Positions 1-8,839 of a stretch of DNA of 64,000 bases are shown one piece after another. The notes under the pieces were generated by a model. That model was not told the DNA's origin. It searched no databases and was given only the letters and a program-made list of their open reading frames with translations. The position numbers and the translations under genes are program-made. Position 1 is the first letter of the stretch. Each line of letters opens with the position of its first letter. Location of the stretch: positions 11,043-75,042 of the forward strand of contig CAJUOY010000006.1 of the NCBI GenBank assembly GCA_910588645.1, read 5' to 3'. This stretch comes from an uncultured Christensenellaceae bacterium. Its GTDB lineage: Bacteria > Bacillota > Clostridia > Christensenellales > Borkfalkiaceae.

Positions 1-2
1 TC

Positions 3-968
3 GACAGTTTGCTGACGGGCGGAGAAGAAGTTGAAATTATTATCGTAAACGACGGCTCGAAGGATCGCACGCGCGAAATAGCCGACGCTTATGCGGCAAA
101 ATATCCCGATATAGTCAGGGCTGTTCATAAGGAGAACGGCGGACACGGTTCGGGTGTAAATAAGGGACTTGAACTTGCACAGGGGCTTTACTACAAGGTG
201 GTCGATTCGGATGACTGGGTGGACGAGTCCGCCCTTGCGACGTTACTTGACACTATAAGGCAACACGTACGCGAGGAAAAGTACGCCGACCTATATATCA
301 CCAACTTCGTATACGAACACGTAGAGGACAATACAAGACACGTAAGCAGGTATACAAAGTTTTTCCCAGTAGGTAAATTTTTCGGCTGGAAAGATTCCAA
401 GCCGATGAAACTTTGGAATTATCTCCTTATGCACTCGTTGGTGTACAGAACGGAGTTGTTGAGAAAGGCGGGGCTTGTATTGCCCGAACATACTTTTTAC
501 GTGGACAATATTTATACCTATCAGCCCATAATTTATACCGAAAAGTTGTACTATCTCGATATCGATCTTTACAGGTATTTCATAGGCAGGAGCGATCAAT
601 CGGTTACTGTTGAAAATATGACTAAGCGCTATTCACAGCAGATACGCGTTATGCGTATAATGCTCGGCGCGCACACCTACGACGAAATTCAGAGCAAGTG
701 CAAACGGCTTAGACAGCAGTGCTATCATCAGCTGTGCAATATTATGGTTACGACCTATTTCTTTACCACGCAGGGCAACGATAAGGCGCGCAAAGAGGAA
801 TTTTACGCTATGTGGAAGGAGCTCAAACAGCGCGATATAAAGCTCTATAAAAAGATGCGCCGTATGTCTATGATAAGATTTTTGAATATGCTTAGTTGGA
901 AAGGAAAGGGCAGAATGACTCTGTTTTCCTACAAGTTTCTGACAAAGCGTGTAAAACTCGGAGCATAA
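3..968 (+). CDS. Glycosyltransferase family 2, 5' end missing
   Basis: C-terminal part of a GT-A fold family 2 glycosyltransferase, which would transfer a sugar from a nucleotide-sugar to a cell-surface glycan or lipid. The reading frame is already open at the window edge, and the first residues (LLTGGEEVEIIIVNDGSKD) match the family's first beta strand and VNDGS motif, so only about 20-30 residues upstream are missing. VVDSDDW supplies the DxD-like metal/nucleotide site. The rest is the acceptor domain and a basic C-terminal tail; no clear membrane helix is seen. It converges on the yitT pair across a strong terminator. The acceptor cannot be read from sequence. Confidence 0.85.
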   Translation, partial: DSLLTGGEEVEIIIVNDGSKDRTREIADAYAAKYPDIVRAVHKENGGHGSGVNKGLELAQGLYYKVVDSDDWVDESALATLLDTIRQHVREEKYADLYITNFVYEHVEDNTRHVSRYTKFFPVGKFFGWKDSKPMKLWNYLLMHSLVYRTELLRKAGLVLPEHTFYVDNIYTYQPIIYTEKLYYLDIDLYRYFIGRSDQSVTVENMTKRYSQQIRVMRIMLGAHTYDEIQSKCKRLRQQCYHQLCNIMVTTYFFTTQGNDKARKEEFYAMWKELKQRDIKLYKKMRRMSMIRFLNMLSWKGKGRMTLFSYKFLTKRVKLGA

Positions 969-973
969 TAAAA

Positions 974-1010
974 CCCCCGACCGAATATTCGGTCGGGGGA
1001 TTGTTTTTTT
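974..1010. terminator. Bidirectional intrinsic terminator
   Basis: A perfect 13-bp inverted repeat (974-999, arms CCCCCGACCGAAT) is followed by a T-rich run to 1010 on the plus strand. On the minus strand the run is TTTTATTA. It lies between the stops of convergent genes and probably serves both. Confidence 0.88.
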
Positions 1011-1011
1011 A

Positions 1012-1944
1012 TCAGAGCGTACTTCTGAAACCTTTTCCCAAAATTTCATTTGTATCTGTGATTATTACGAATGCGGTAGGATCGGCTTTGTGGATCTGTA
1101 TTTTTAATCTCAACGCTTCCGCCCTGTTGCATACCGTCAACAACACGGTCTTTTCTTCGCCCGTATAGCCGCCCGTCGCGCTGTGCGAAGTGAAACTTCT
1201 GTGTAAGCCTTCCAGTATAAAGGGAGTTATCTTATCTGGATTAGCGGTTATTATCGTAACGTACTTGGACTTTCCTATACTTTCTATCACGCTGTCCACA
1301 AGGAATGCCTTGAAGAATAAACCCAATATCGAGAAGAGTCCGGTCTTGATGTCGAATATAAAGAACGTGGACGAAGCTATTAAAAGGTCTGTTGCGAACA
1401 GTGCTTTGCCTATGTTTAGTTTAGTAAACTTTTTGATTATGAGAGCTATTATATCCGTTCCGCCCGACGAGGCGTTGCAGTTGAACAGTATCGCGCTGCC
1501 TATGCCCGTAAGAAGCATTGCGTAAAGGAATTCGAGGAAGGTTTGGTTTGTAAGCGGAAGCGATACGTTGCAGGCGTCTAAAATGATTTCGAACACCCAC
1601 ATTTCAAAGGAATACATCAAAGAGCAGTAAACGGTTTTGAACGTACAACCCTTGCCTAAGAATATAAAACCTATCAGCAACAGCGCGGAGTTCATAATAA
1701 GCATTATGACCGACTGAGTCAAAAACGGCACCATAGGAGTAACGAATCTGCTGAGTATTATGGCAATACCGCTTACGCCGCCTGTCGCAAAGTTGTTAGG
1801 TCCTTTAAAAAAGAAGACTCCCACAGCCAAAAGAATTATACCGAAGTTCAGTACAATCCAATAGAGTACGGTGGATTTTATCTTCTTTTTTCGCTCCTCG
1901 GGGGAGAGTTGCGGCTTTTCTTTGCCGCCGCTCTTGTTTTTCAT
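1012..1944 (-). CDS. YitT family membrane protein (second of a tandem pair)
   Basis: YitT-type integral membrane protein: about five to six hydrophobic helices (DUF161-like) followed by a cytosolic DUF2179-like alpha/beta domain in the last ~90 residues, ending ILGKGF. Family function is unknown. It begins 4-10 nt after the stop of an upstream paralogue that shares motifs such as GPNNFATGG and SSGGTDIIALI, so the two arose by tandem duplication and are surely one operon. Two in-frame ATGs are possible. AAGGA sits directly against the first (1950) but 7 nt before the second (1944), so 1944 is preferred. Confidence 0.85.
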   Translation of the reverse strand: MKNKSGGKEKPQLSPEERKKKIKSTVLYWIVLNFGIILLAVGVFFFKGPNNFATGGVSGIAIILSRFVTPMVPFLTQSVIMLIMNSALLLIGFIFLGKGCTFKTVYCSLMYSFEMWVFEIILDACNVSLPLTNQTFLEFLYAMLLTGIGSAILFNCNASSGGTDIIALIIKKFTKLNIGKALFATDLLIASSTFFIFDIKTGLFSILGLFFKAFLVDSVIESIGKSKYVTIITANPDKITPFILEGLHRSFTSHSATGGYTGEEKTVLLTVCNRAEALRLKIQIHKADPTAFVIITDTNEILGKGFRSTL

Positions 1945-1954
1945 TTTCATATCC

Positions 1955-2983
1955 TTATATGGTTCCGCCGAATCCCTTGCCGAGAATTTCGTTTGCGTCT
2001 GTTATTATAACAAAAGCTGCAGGATCGGCGCTGTGTATATACATTTTCAATTTCAACGCTTCGCTGCGTTTGCACACAGTTACAACGACTTTCTTTTTCT
2101 GGTGAGTATAGCCGCCCTCTGCGTCGTAAACGGTGTATCCGTGGTTGATGACTTTAAGTATATAGTCGGAAATAATTTCCGGATTGGGAGTGATAATCGT
2201 GATATATTTTGTCTTGCCGATATTCTCGATAACGCTGTCCAGGAGGAATGACTTTGTAAAGAGTCCCAACAAAGAGAACAGTGCGGAAGATACGTCGAAG
2301 GTGTAGAACGATATGCAAACTATCAAAAAGTCTATGAGCATAAGCGCCATACCTACGTTAAGACGGGTATACTTTTTGAGTATCAGCGCAATTATATCCG
2401 TTCCGCCGGATGACGCGCCGCAGTTGAATATAAGCGCTCCGCCCACGCCGAACAGCAGTATCGCGTAAATCAGTTCGAGGAGGGGCTGGTTGGTTAGTGT
2501 TTTCATTCCCTCGGGCGCGACGTAGGAAATTACGTCTATGTATTCGAAAAGCCAGATAATACCCGTATAGAACAGCGAACAAAATATCGTTTTGATAGTA
2601 CACTGTTTACCGAGTATTATGAGGCCTAAAATAAGCAGTAATACGTTTATAATGGCCATAATTACGCCTTGCGTGAGTATGGCCGCAACTTCGGGCGAGG
2701 CGTTTAGGATAATTTTGTTGAGAACTATCGCAATACCCGCTATGCCACCCAGTGTAAAATTATTGGGTGTCTGGAAGAAGTAGACGCTTGCGGACATCAT
2801 AATGATGCCGACTATCATCATAGCCCAATTCAGCGCAATTTTTTTATTGCGCTCTTTTTTGGATAATACCTTATCGCCGCTATTTTTGGTTTCCTTTTCG
2901 TCCTCGTCGACGGCAATTTCAGCGGCGACTTCCGCTTCGGGCTCCTCTTCGATTATTTGATTTTCTGTGGTTTTTTTGTTCAT
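1955..2983 (-). CDS. YitT family membrane protein (first of a tandem pair)
   Basis: Paralogue of the next gene, with an acidic hydrophilic N-terminal extension of about 50 residues before the YitT helices and the DUF2179-like C-terminal domain. The function is unknown; these are presumed transporters or membrane regulators. The open frame extends to an ATG at 3022, but that codon overlaps the -10 box of a good promoter, so it lies upstream of the predicted transcript start. The ATG at 2983 (MNKKTT) is therefore chosen, although its ribosome-binding site is weak (GAGCAG). It is divergent from the amylase gene. Confidence 0.83.
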   Translation of the reverse strand: MNKKTTENQIIEEEPEAEVAAEIAVDEDEKETKNSGDKVLSKKERNKKIALNWAMMIVGIIMMSASVYFFQTPNNFTLGGIAGIAIVLNKIILNASPEVAAILTQGVIMAIINVLLLILGLIILGKQCTIKTIFCSLFYTGIIWLFEYIDVISYVAPEGMKTLTNQPLLELIYAILLFGVGGALIFNCGASSGGTDIIALILKKYTRLNVGMALMLIDFLIVCISFYTFDVSSALFSLLGLFTKSFLLDSVIENIGKTKYITIITPNPEIISDYILKVINHGYTVYDAEGGYTHQKKKVVVTVCKRSEALKLKMYIHSADPAAFVIITDANEILGKGFGGTI

Positions 2984-3012
2984 ATCTGCTCGCTTGTTTC
3001 TATGATAGATGA

Positions 3013-3041
3013 ATGATAACATAATAAAAAAATAAAGTCAA
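3013..3041 (-). promoter_or_regulatory. Sigma-A promoter of the yitT pair
   Basis: On the minus strand TTGACT (3041-3036), a 17-nt spacer and TATCAT (3018-3013). The predicted start is near 3006, downstream of the first possible ATG (3022), which settles the start of the gene at 2983. Confidence 0.75.
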
Positions 3042-3122
3042 TATTTGTCGAGAGTTTTATACGTTGTTTTAAAGGTATATTTTACCTTATTTATAATACG
3101 TCCTATTTTATAACGATGTGTA

Positions 3123-3152
3123 TTGACTTTGATTGTTTGCGTGTGCTATAAT
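3123..3152 (+). promoter_or_regulatory. Sigma-A promoter of the GH13 operon
   Basis: TTGACT (3123-3128), an 18-nt spacer and a perfect TATAAT (3147-3152). The predicted start is near 3159, about 39 nt before the ATG at 3198, with TGAGGA as ribosome-binding site. Confidence 0.8.
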
Positions 3153-3197
3153 AACTGAGATATGAGAATACGAGGCTGATTACATGAGGATTGGACA

Positions 3198-5237
3198 ATG
3201 ATTAACAAAGATGCGCTTTTTGCGGACGAAACGGCTAATTTCAAACAGCCGTACGAGCCCGAAGCAGGAGACGCAGTCCGGCTTATTTTGCGTACTCTCG
3301 CCAACGACGTTTTGGAAGCGGAAGCCGTGATCAACGGCAAAAGCCATAAAATGGCCAAGTTCAGAACGGACGGTACGTTCGATTATTATACGTACACTTT
3401 CAAGTGCCCTCAAAGACGGGTGGCATATTATTTTACGGTTACGGACGAAGACGACAGAGTCTCTTATAACCGTTTGGGCTGCGTTGAAAACGTTCAGGCG
3501 GAATTTGATTTTTCGTTTATACCGGGCTTCAAAGTTCCCGACTGGGCTAAAAGTACGGTATTTTATCAGATTTTTCCCGACAGATTTTGTAACGGAAATT
3601 CGAAAAACGACGTTGAGGACAACGAGTATTACTATACGGGCGGGCATTCGCGGCGTATAAGGGAATGGTATAAATTCCCCGACGAGCTGGACGTGCGCTG
3701 TTTTTACGGCGGAGATTTGCAGGGCGTCAAGCAAAAACTCGACTATTTGCAGGATCTCGGGGTTGAGGCAATTTATTTTAATCCTCTCTTCGTGTCGCCC
3801 TCCAACCATAAGTATGATACGCAGGACTATGATTATATAGATCCTCATCTTGCAATTATAGAGGACGATGTCGCGCACGAAATGCAGCATTGGGAAACGC
3901 ATAACGGTTATGCGCCCAAGTATATAAGGCGCACCATTTCCCGCAGAAATTTGGAAAAGTCAAACGAGTATTTTGCCGCTCTCGTAGAGGATATTCATTC
4001 GAGAGGAATGAAGGTTATAATAGACGGCGTATTCAATCATTGCGGTTCATTCAATAAGTGGATGGACAGAGAGGGAATCTACCTTAATAAAGACGGTTAC
4101 GAAAAGGGTGCTTTTCATTCCGAAAAGAGCCCGTACAGGAGCTATTTCAAATTTGCAAAGAACGAGGCCAACAGCGAGTACGAGGGTTGGTGGGGATTCA
4201 AAACGTTACCTAAACTCAATTACGAAAAGAGTTGCGAGCTCGAAGAATATATTCTCAATTTAGGTGCAAAGTGGGTTTCCGCGCCCTATAACGTCGACGG
4301 ATGGCGACTTGACGTCGCGGCTGACCTCGGGCACAGCGAAAGTTACAACCATAAATTTTGGAGTAAATTTCACGAGCGGGTAAGGCAGGCCAATCCGGAG
4401 GCGTTCATATTTGCCGAACATTACGGTTCGCCGGACAAGTGGTTCGAGGGTTGCGAGTGGGATTCGGTAATGAATTACGACGCGTTTATGGAGCCTCTAT
4501 CATTCTTTTTGACGGGTATGGAAAAGCACAGCGAGGCGTTCGATTACGGCAAACTTTGGGACGGTCAGCACTTTTTCGACACTATGTTCAAATGTATGGC
4601 CAAGTTTCCAAGGCCCGCGTTGGATTCTGCTTTAAATCAGCTTTCAAATCACGATCATTCGCGCTTTTTAACGCGCACGAACAGGACGGTAGGCACCACT
4701 AAATCGCGCGGCCCGCACGACGCGGGGAAAAACGTGGATAAGCGTGTGATGCAGCTTGCGGTAGTTATCCAAATGACTTGGGTGGGTTCGCCCGGGGTAT
4801 ATTATGCCGACGAGGCGGGACAGGTCGGTTGGACCGATCCCGACAACAGAAGGACTTACCCTTGGGGAAGCGAGGATAAGGCTCTTATAGACTTTCATCG
4901 CGCGGCCATAGCGTTGAGAAAAAAAATGCCCTGTTTGAAAATGGGGAGCTTAAAAAAACTCGACGCGGGTATAGGCTATATAGCTTACGCAAGGTTTGAC
5001 GAGAGGGAATGCTGCGTAATTATAGTAAATTGTACAGACGGGGAAATTTCGTTAAGCGTACCGGTTTGGGAAGCAGGACTTCCGCATAACGGCGAAGAAA
5101 TGACAATGAAATTTGCCTGCGGCAGTTGGGGATATACCGAACACGAGGAAAAAGCTCCAGTTAAATTCGGTAGATTATTCGTGACTTTGCCTGAAAAATG
5201 CGCGGCGGTCTATCACTACGAATACAGTAAAAACTAA
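3198..5237 (+). CDS. GH13 alpha-amylase / neopullulanase-type glucosidase
   Basis: Glycoside hydrolase family 13 enzyme acting on alpha-1,4 (and perhaps alpha-1,6) glucans. An N-terminal beta-sandwich of about 110 residues resembles the starch-binding module of neopullulanase-type enzymes. The TIM barrel starts at VFYQIFPDRF. The catalytic residues are visible: nucleophile D372 (DGWRLDVA), acid E407 (FAEHYG) and transition-state D486 (NHDHSR). A C-terminal beta domain follows. There is no signal peptide, so it acts in the cytoplasm. It lies 17 nt before the branching enzyme, which suggests joint work on glycogen or imported maltodextrins. Exact substrate specificity is not readable. Confidence 0.92.
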   Translation: MINKDALFADETANFKQPYEPEAGDAVRLILRTLANDVLEAEAVINGKSHKMAKFRTDGTFDYYTYTFKCPQRRVAYYFTVTDEDDRVSYNRLGCVENVQAEFDFSFIPGFKVPDWAKSTVFYQIFPDRFCNGNSKNDVEDNEYYYTGGHSRRIREWYKFPDELDVRCFYGGDLQGVKQKLDYLQDLGVEAIYFNPLFVSPSNHKYDTQDYDYIDPHLAIIEDDVAHEMQHWETHNGYAPKYIRRTISRRNLEKSNEYFAALVEDIHSRGMKVIIDGVFNHCGSFNKWMDREGIYLNKDGYEKGAFHSEKSPYRSYFKFAKNEANSEYEGWWGFKTLPKLNYEKSCELEEYILNLGAKWVSAPYNVDGWRLDVAADLGHSESYNHKFWSKFHERVRQANPEAFIFAEHYGSPDKWFEGCEWDSVMNYDAFMEPLSFFLTGMEKHSEAFDYGKLWDGQHFFDTMFKCMAKFPRPALDSALNQLSNHDHSRFLTRTNRTVGTTKSRGPHDAGKNVDKRVMQLAVVIQMTWVGSPGVYYADEAGQVGWTDPDNRRTYPWGSEDKALIDFHRAAIALRKKMPCLKMGSLKKLDAGIGYIAYARFDERECCVIIVNCTDGEISLSVPVWEAGLPHNGEEMTMKFACGSWGYTEHEEKAPVKFGRLFVTLPEKCAAVYHYEYSKN

Positions 5238-5254
5238 TAGTTTAGGGGGAAATA

Positions 5255-7306
5255 ATGGAAAAATTTTTCGGGGATCTTGACAGGTACCTCTTTCATCACG
5301 GCACTCACTACGAGTTGTATAATAAAATGGGCGCGCATATCGTCGTCGAAAACGGCGTGCGCGGCGTTCGGTTCGTGCTATGGGCGCCTAACGCAAAGGC
5401 GATATGCGTGGTTTCCGACGGCAACGGCTGGACGCCCTGGCGCGATGTTATGGAAAAGGTCGACGATTCCATATGGGAACTTTTCGTGCCCGGAATGTGC
5501 GAGGGGGTAAAGTATAAATATCTTGTCGTTCGCGCGGACGGAAGCGAGGTTTACAAAATCGATCCTTACGCATTCCGCTCGGAACTTCGCCCCGCAAACG
5601 CGTCCGTTGTTGCAAATCTCGAAAATTATGAGTGGGGCGACGGCGAGTGGCGCAAACAGAAGAAGGGGGAAAATTTCCTTGAAAAGCCTATGGCGGTATA
5701 CGAGGTGCATCTCGGCAGTTGGAAGAAAGATCTTTCAAAGTGGGACGAAGATCAGTACTTCGATTACAGAAGGCTTGCGCACGAGATTGCGGAATACGTG
5801 AATTATATGGGTTACACGCACATGGAGCTTATGGGTATCTGTGAATATCCTTTCGATCCCAGCTGGGGTTATCAGGTTACGGGATACTTTGCACCTACCG
5901 CGAGATACGGTTCGCCCGAAGACTTTATGTATTTTGTGGACTATATGCACAAAAACGGTATAGGCGTAATTCTCGACTGGGTGCCCGCGCATTTTCCCAA
6001 AGACGACTTCGGACTGGCGAATTTCGACGGTACGCCGCTCTATGAGTATGCGGATCCGCTTCGCGCCGAATATCCCGAGTGGGGAACCAAGGCTTTCGAT
6101 CTCGGTAAAAAGGAAGTTTCCAATTTCCTTATGGCATCGGCGTTTTTTTGGGTTGAAAAATACCACATAGACGCTTTGAGGGCGGACGCGGTCGCGGCTA
6201 TGCTCTATAACAGCTTCGGCAGGGAGCAATACCGCCCTAATATGTACGGCGGAATAGAAAATCTCGAAAGCTTTGAATTTTTCCGTCACCTTAACAGCGT
6301 TTTACGACAGCGTACCGACGCTTTTATAATCGCAGAGGACAGCTCCATTATACAGGGGATAACTAAGCCTGCGAAGAAGGGCGGCTTCGGTTTCGGATTA
6401 AAATGGAATATGGGCTGGATGAACGATTCTATAAGGTACTACGGCAAGGATCCCATTTTCAGACCGTATCATCACTGGCTTATGACGCATACTTTCGAGT
6501 ATATATTCGAAGAGAACTATATGCTTGTGCTTTCCCACGATGAGGTCGTTTACGGCAAGGGAAGTATGATAAATAAATTCCCCGGCAACAAAATGGACAA
6601 GCTTGGCAGTCTGAAAACCTGCTACACTATGATGATGGGACATCCCGGCAAAAAATTGCTGTTTATGGGGCAGGATTTCGCACAGGAGCGGGAGTGGAAT
6701 TTCAAGACGGGGCTCGATTGGTGGCTTTGCGACGATTACGGTCACCGCGACGTTATGAACTGCTATCGCGCGCTGTTGCACCTTTACAGGGAAAAACCCG
6801 TATTGCATAACGATTGCGGAGGGCCCGGCACTTTTGAATGGATAAACAGCGGGGATTTTAACAGAAATATATTCACGTTTATAAGGCGTAATCCCTGGAA
6901 CTATAACGACGCGCTGATATTCGTCTGCAACTTTGCACCCGTTAACAGGCGGGATATGGGCGTAGGCGCGCCCGTTGAAGGCGTTTACCGCCGTATATTC
7001 TCAACGTATCCCGATGAGGATATAATGGAAGTACATACGACGGAAGAACTCTGCGACGGCAGAAAGTACAAGCTGACTTTCGATTTGAGACCTTTCGAGT
7101 CGATAATCTTTGCAGTGCCTTTTAAGGAAGCTACGGAAGAGGAGTTAAAAAAGGAAAAATCGGTTAAAGCGCGTATCAAGAGAGATCATAAGGAAGCGGT
7201 AACCGACAGTACTCACGTGCCCGAAGTCGGTTCTTCCGGGGAAGAGGTTCAAAAGAAGCCTGCAAGAAAAGCTTCGTCAAAACCTGCCGCAAAGAAAAAC
7301 AAGTAA
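5255..7306 (+). CDS. glgB: 1,4-alpha-glucan branching enzyme
   Basis: Glycogen branching enzyme: cuts an alpha-1,4 chain and re-attaches it through an alpha-1,6 bond. An N-terminal CBM48-type module (GVRFVLWAPNAKAICVV) precedes the GH13 barrel. Signature blocks are present: ELMGICEYPFDPSWGYQVTG, nucleophile D311 (LRADAV), acid E361 (IAEDSS) and D429 (LSHDEVVYGKG). The last ~55 residues are an extra Lys/Ala/Ser-rich basic tail not typical of the family. The strong SD AGGGGGA precedes the ATG. It is co-transcribed with the amylase. No glgC, glgA or glgP is nearby, so the rest of the glycogen pathway must lie elsewhere. Confidence 0.95.
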   Translation: MEKFFGDLDRYLFHHGTHYELYNKMGAHIVVENGVRGVRFVLWAPNAKAICVVSDGNGWTPWRDVMEKVDDSIWELFVPGMCEGVKYKYLVVRADGSEVYKIDPYAFRSELRPANASVVANLENYEWGDGEWRKQKKGENFLEKPMAVYEVHLGSWKKDLSKWDEDQYFDYRRLAHEIAEYVNYMGYTHMELMGICEYPFDPSWGYQVTGYFAPTARYGSPEDFMYFVDYMHKNGIGVILDWVPAHFPKDDFGLANFDGTPLYEYADPLRAEYPEWGTKAFDLGKKEVSNFLMASAFFWVEKYHIDALRADAVAAMLYNSFGREQYRPNMYGGIENLESFEFFRHLNSVLRQRTDAFIIAEDSSIIQGITKPAKKGGFGFGLKWNMGWMNDSIRYYGKDPIFRPYHHWLMTHTFEYIFEENYMLVLSHDEVVYGKGSMINKFPGNKMDKLGSLKTCYTMMMGHPGKKLLFMGQDFAQEREWNFKTGLDWWLCDDYGHRDVMNCYRALLHLYREKPVLHNDCGGPGTFEWINSGDFNRNIFTFIRRNPWNYNDALIFVCNFAPVNRRDMGVGAPVEGVYRRIFSTYPDEDIMEVHTTEELCDGRKYKLTFDLRPFESIIFAVPFKEATEEELKKEKSVKARIKRDHKEAVTDSTHVPEVGSSGEEVQKKPARKASSKPAAKKNK

Positions 7307-7315
7307 AAATTTACA

Positions 7316-7346
7316 GCCCGTGCGATCGATCGCACGGGCGCATTTT
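7316..7346 (+). terminator. Hairpin terminator after glgB
   Basis: A perfect 24-nt palindrome (7316-7339, arms GCCCGTGCGATC) is followed by GCATTTTATT. The T-run is short, so termination may be partial. The nadA promoter begins immediately after. Confidence 0.7.
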
Positions 7347-7347
7347 A

Positions 7348-7376
7348 TTGACATTGTTTCGGGCGTATAGTATAAT
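7348..7376 (+). promoter_or_regulatory. Perfect-consensus promoter of nadA
   Basis: TTGACA (7348-7353), a 17-nt spacer and TATAAT (7371-7376): an exact sigma-A consensus. Such a strong core promoter normally needs repression, and an operator overlaps its -10 box. Confidence 0.85.
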
Positions 7377-7398
7377 TCATATGCAAAAGATAGGAATT
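7374..7398. promoter_or_regulatory. Putative Rrf2/IscR-like operator at nadA
   Basis: Imperfect inverted repeat in a 10-5-10 layout: AATTCATATG (7374-7383) and GATAGGAATT (7389-7398). It matches the two operators in front of iscS in both sequence and spacing (8/10 and 9/10 against the perfect arms). It overlaps the -10 box and extends almost to the start codon at 7403. Repression by the Rrf2 protein encoded between nadA and iscS is inferred. Confidence 0.65.
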
Positions 7399-7402
7399 AA
7401 TT

Positions 7403-8317
7403 ATGGTCAAGGATATACAGGATAAAATTATTCGGCTGAAACAAAGTAATGACGTGTGCATTCTGGCTCACAGCTATATGTCGGAGGAAATTTGCGAAGT
7501 TGCGGATTTTACGGGCGACAGCTACGCGCTTGCCGTAAAAGCTATGTCGGTAAGCCAAAAAACCGTGGTTATGTGCGGAGTTCGTTTTATGGCGGAAACG
7601 GTCAAAATGCTCTCTCCTGATAAAAAGGTAATTTTATCTCATCCCGATGCTGGCTGTCCTATGGCAGAACAGTTCGACAGAAAATATATAGAACAAATAA
7701 AAGACAAGTATAAGGGATATGCCGTGGTCGCATACGTAAACACCACAGCCGATATTAAGGCCGTTTCGGACGTCTGCGTAACGTCGTCCAGCGCGGTCAA
7801 AATATGCAGGGCTATCCCCGAAAAAAATATTCTGTTCATACCCGATATAAATTTGGGCAGATACGTTGCGGAGCAGATACCTGAAAAGCATTTTGAGTTT
7901 ATAGCGGGCGGTTGCCCAGTTCATTCGAATATCGGCGTTGAAGAGGCGTTGAAGGCCAAAGCCGCGCATCCCTCGGCGCTGCTGCTCGTTCACCCCGAAT
8001 GCAATCACGAGGTGACGGCAACGGCAGATTATGCGGGTTCGACTTCCGGAATTATGGAATTTGCGGCAAAATCGGAAAACAGTGAATTTATTATCGGTAC
8101 GGAAAACGCGATAGTTCAGCATCTGCAATTCAAATTCCCCGATAAAAAGTTTTATCCCCTTTCCAAAAATCTTATTTGTGCGGATATGAAGCTGACCACC
8201 TTGCAGGACGTTTTAAATTGCGTTCAAGGCGCAGGCGGTCAGGAAATAATAATGGATGAAGAGCTTCGGCTTTCCGCCGTAAAGTGCATACTTAAAATGA
8301 TAGAGTACGGCGGTTGA
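7403..8317 (+). CDS. nadA: Quinolinate synthase
   Basis: NadA condenses iminoaspartate with dihydroxyacetone phosphate to make quinolinate for NAD synthesis, using a [4Fe-4S] cluster. The 304-residue length is typical. The three cluster cysteines are C85 (AGCPMA), C171 (GGCPVHSN) and C259 (CADMK). Other family blocks are DFTGDSYAL, FIPDINLG, VHPEC and GSTSGIM. The SD AGGA is placed 7 nt before the ATG. Neither nadB nor nadC is nearby. It stands directly upstream of an IscR-like regulator and iscS-iscU, which fits an Fe-S enzyme whose supply is matched to cluster assembly. Confidence 0.95.
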   Translation: MVKDIQDKIIRLKQSNDVCILAHSYMSEEICEVADFTGDSYALAVKAMSVSQKTVVMCGVRFMAETVKMLSPDKKVILSHPDAGCPMAEQFDRKYIEQIKDKYKGYAVVAYVNTTADIKAVSDVCVTSSSAVKICRAIPEKNILFIPDINLGRYVAEQIPEKHFEFIAGGCPVHSNIGVEEALKAKAAHPSALLLVHPECNHEVTATADYAGSTSGIMEFAAKSENSEFIIGTENAIVQHLQFKFPDKKFYPLSKNLICADMKLTTLQDVLNCVQGAGGQEIIMDEELRLSAVKCILKMIEYGG

Positions 8318-8365
8318 CAGTTTATGCGGAATACAGATTTAAGCTAGTCATTTTGGAGTTTTATT

Positions 8366-8755
8366 ATGATGATTACAACTAAGGGAAGAAACGCCCTTAA
8401 AGTTATGATTGATTTAGCTCAGCACGAGGGCGAGGGTTACGTCTCGTTGGCGGATATAGCCGAGCGGCAGAAGGAATCTTTGAAATATCTTGAAACCTCG
8501 GCCGCGCAGTTATCCTCCGCGGGGCTGGTTTTAAGCGCGCGCGGCAAGAGCGGCGGTTATAAGCTTGCCAAACCCGCCTCGGAATACAGGGTGTCAGACA
8601 TTCTTTTGACGGGTGAGGGTTCGCTTGCGCCCGTAAGCTGTCTTATAAGCGGATGTGAAAATTCCGGTACTTGTATGACTTTGCCTTTATTTAAAGAACT
8701 TGACGAAGTCATTATGAACTTTTTAAATTCAAAAACTTTAAAAGATCTTATATAA
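8366..8755 (+). CDS. Rrf2 family regulator, IscR-like with three cysteines
   Basis: Winged-helix Rrf2 regulator of 129 residues. The N-terminal HTH (about residues 1-60, ending ARGKSGGYKL) binds DNA. Three cysteines, C92, C97 and C103, sit where IscR holds its Fe-S cluster ligands (IscR has C92, C98 and C104), so cluster sensing is likely. CymR lacks this set. Start ATG at 8366 with GGAG 8 nt upstream. It lies 48 nt after nadA and before iscS, and is the natural ligand for the repeated inverted repeats in front of both. The target genes are inferred, not shown. Confidence 0.85.
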   Translation: MMITTKGRNALKVMIDLAQHEGEGYVSLADIAERQKESLKYLETSAAQLSSAGLVLSARGKSGGYKLAKPASEYRVSDILLTGEGSLAPVSCLISGCENSGTCMTLPLFKELDEVIMNFLNSKTLKDLI

Positions 8756-8772
8756 TTTTATAAAAACCACAC

Positions 8773-8797
8773 AATTCCTATTGACATAATAGGAATT
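8773..8797. promoter_or_regulatory. Putative Rrf2 operator O1 of iscS
   Basis: A perfect 10-bp inverted repeat with a 5-nt spacer: AATTCCTATT (8773-8782) and AATAGGAATT (8788-8797). It straddles the -35 hexamer TTGACA (8781-8786), so a bound protein would block RNA polymerase. Confidence 0.78.
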
Positions 8798-8809
8798 AAA
8801 AATTATAAT
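8781..8809 (+). promoter_or_regulatory. Perfect-consensus promoter of iscS-iscU
   Basis: TTGACA (8781-8786), 17 nt, TATAAT (8804-8809). The predicted transcript start near 8816 lies between or inside the two operators. Confidence 0.87.
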
Positions 8810-8810
8810 T

Positions 8811-8835
8811 AATTCATACTTATTGAATAGGAATT
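8811..8835. promoter_or_regulatory. Putative Rrf2 operator O2 of iscS
   Basis: Second 10-5-10 inverted repeat: AATTCATACT (8811-8820) and AATAGGAATT (8826-8835). The right arm is identical to O1 and the left arm matches 8/10. Its centre is 38 bp from that of O1. It covers the transcript start and the SD (AGGAATT) of iscS. Confidence 0.7.
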
Positions 8836-8839
8836 AACA

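Noticed and set aside
2984..3022. Longer start for the first YitT gene
   Set aside because: The ATG at 3022 overlaps the -10 box, so it would not be on the transcript, and it has no SD.
3180..3902. Long minus-strand open frame opposite the amylase gene
   Set aside because: Antisense to a clear GH13 coding region with catalytic motifs; no SD, promoter or recognisable domain.
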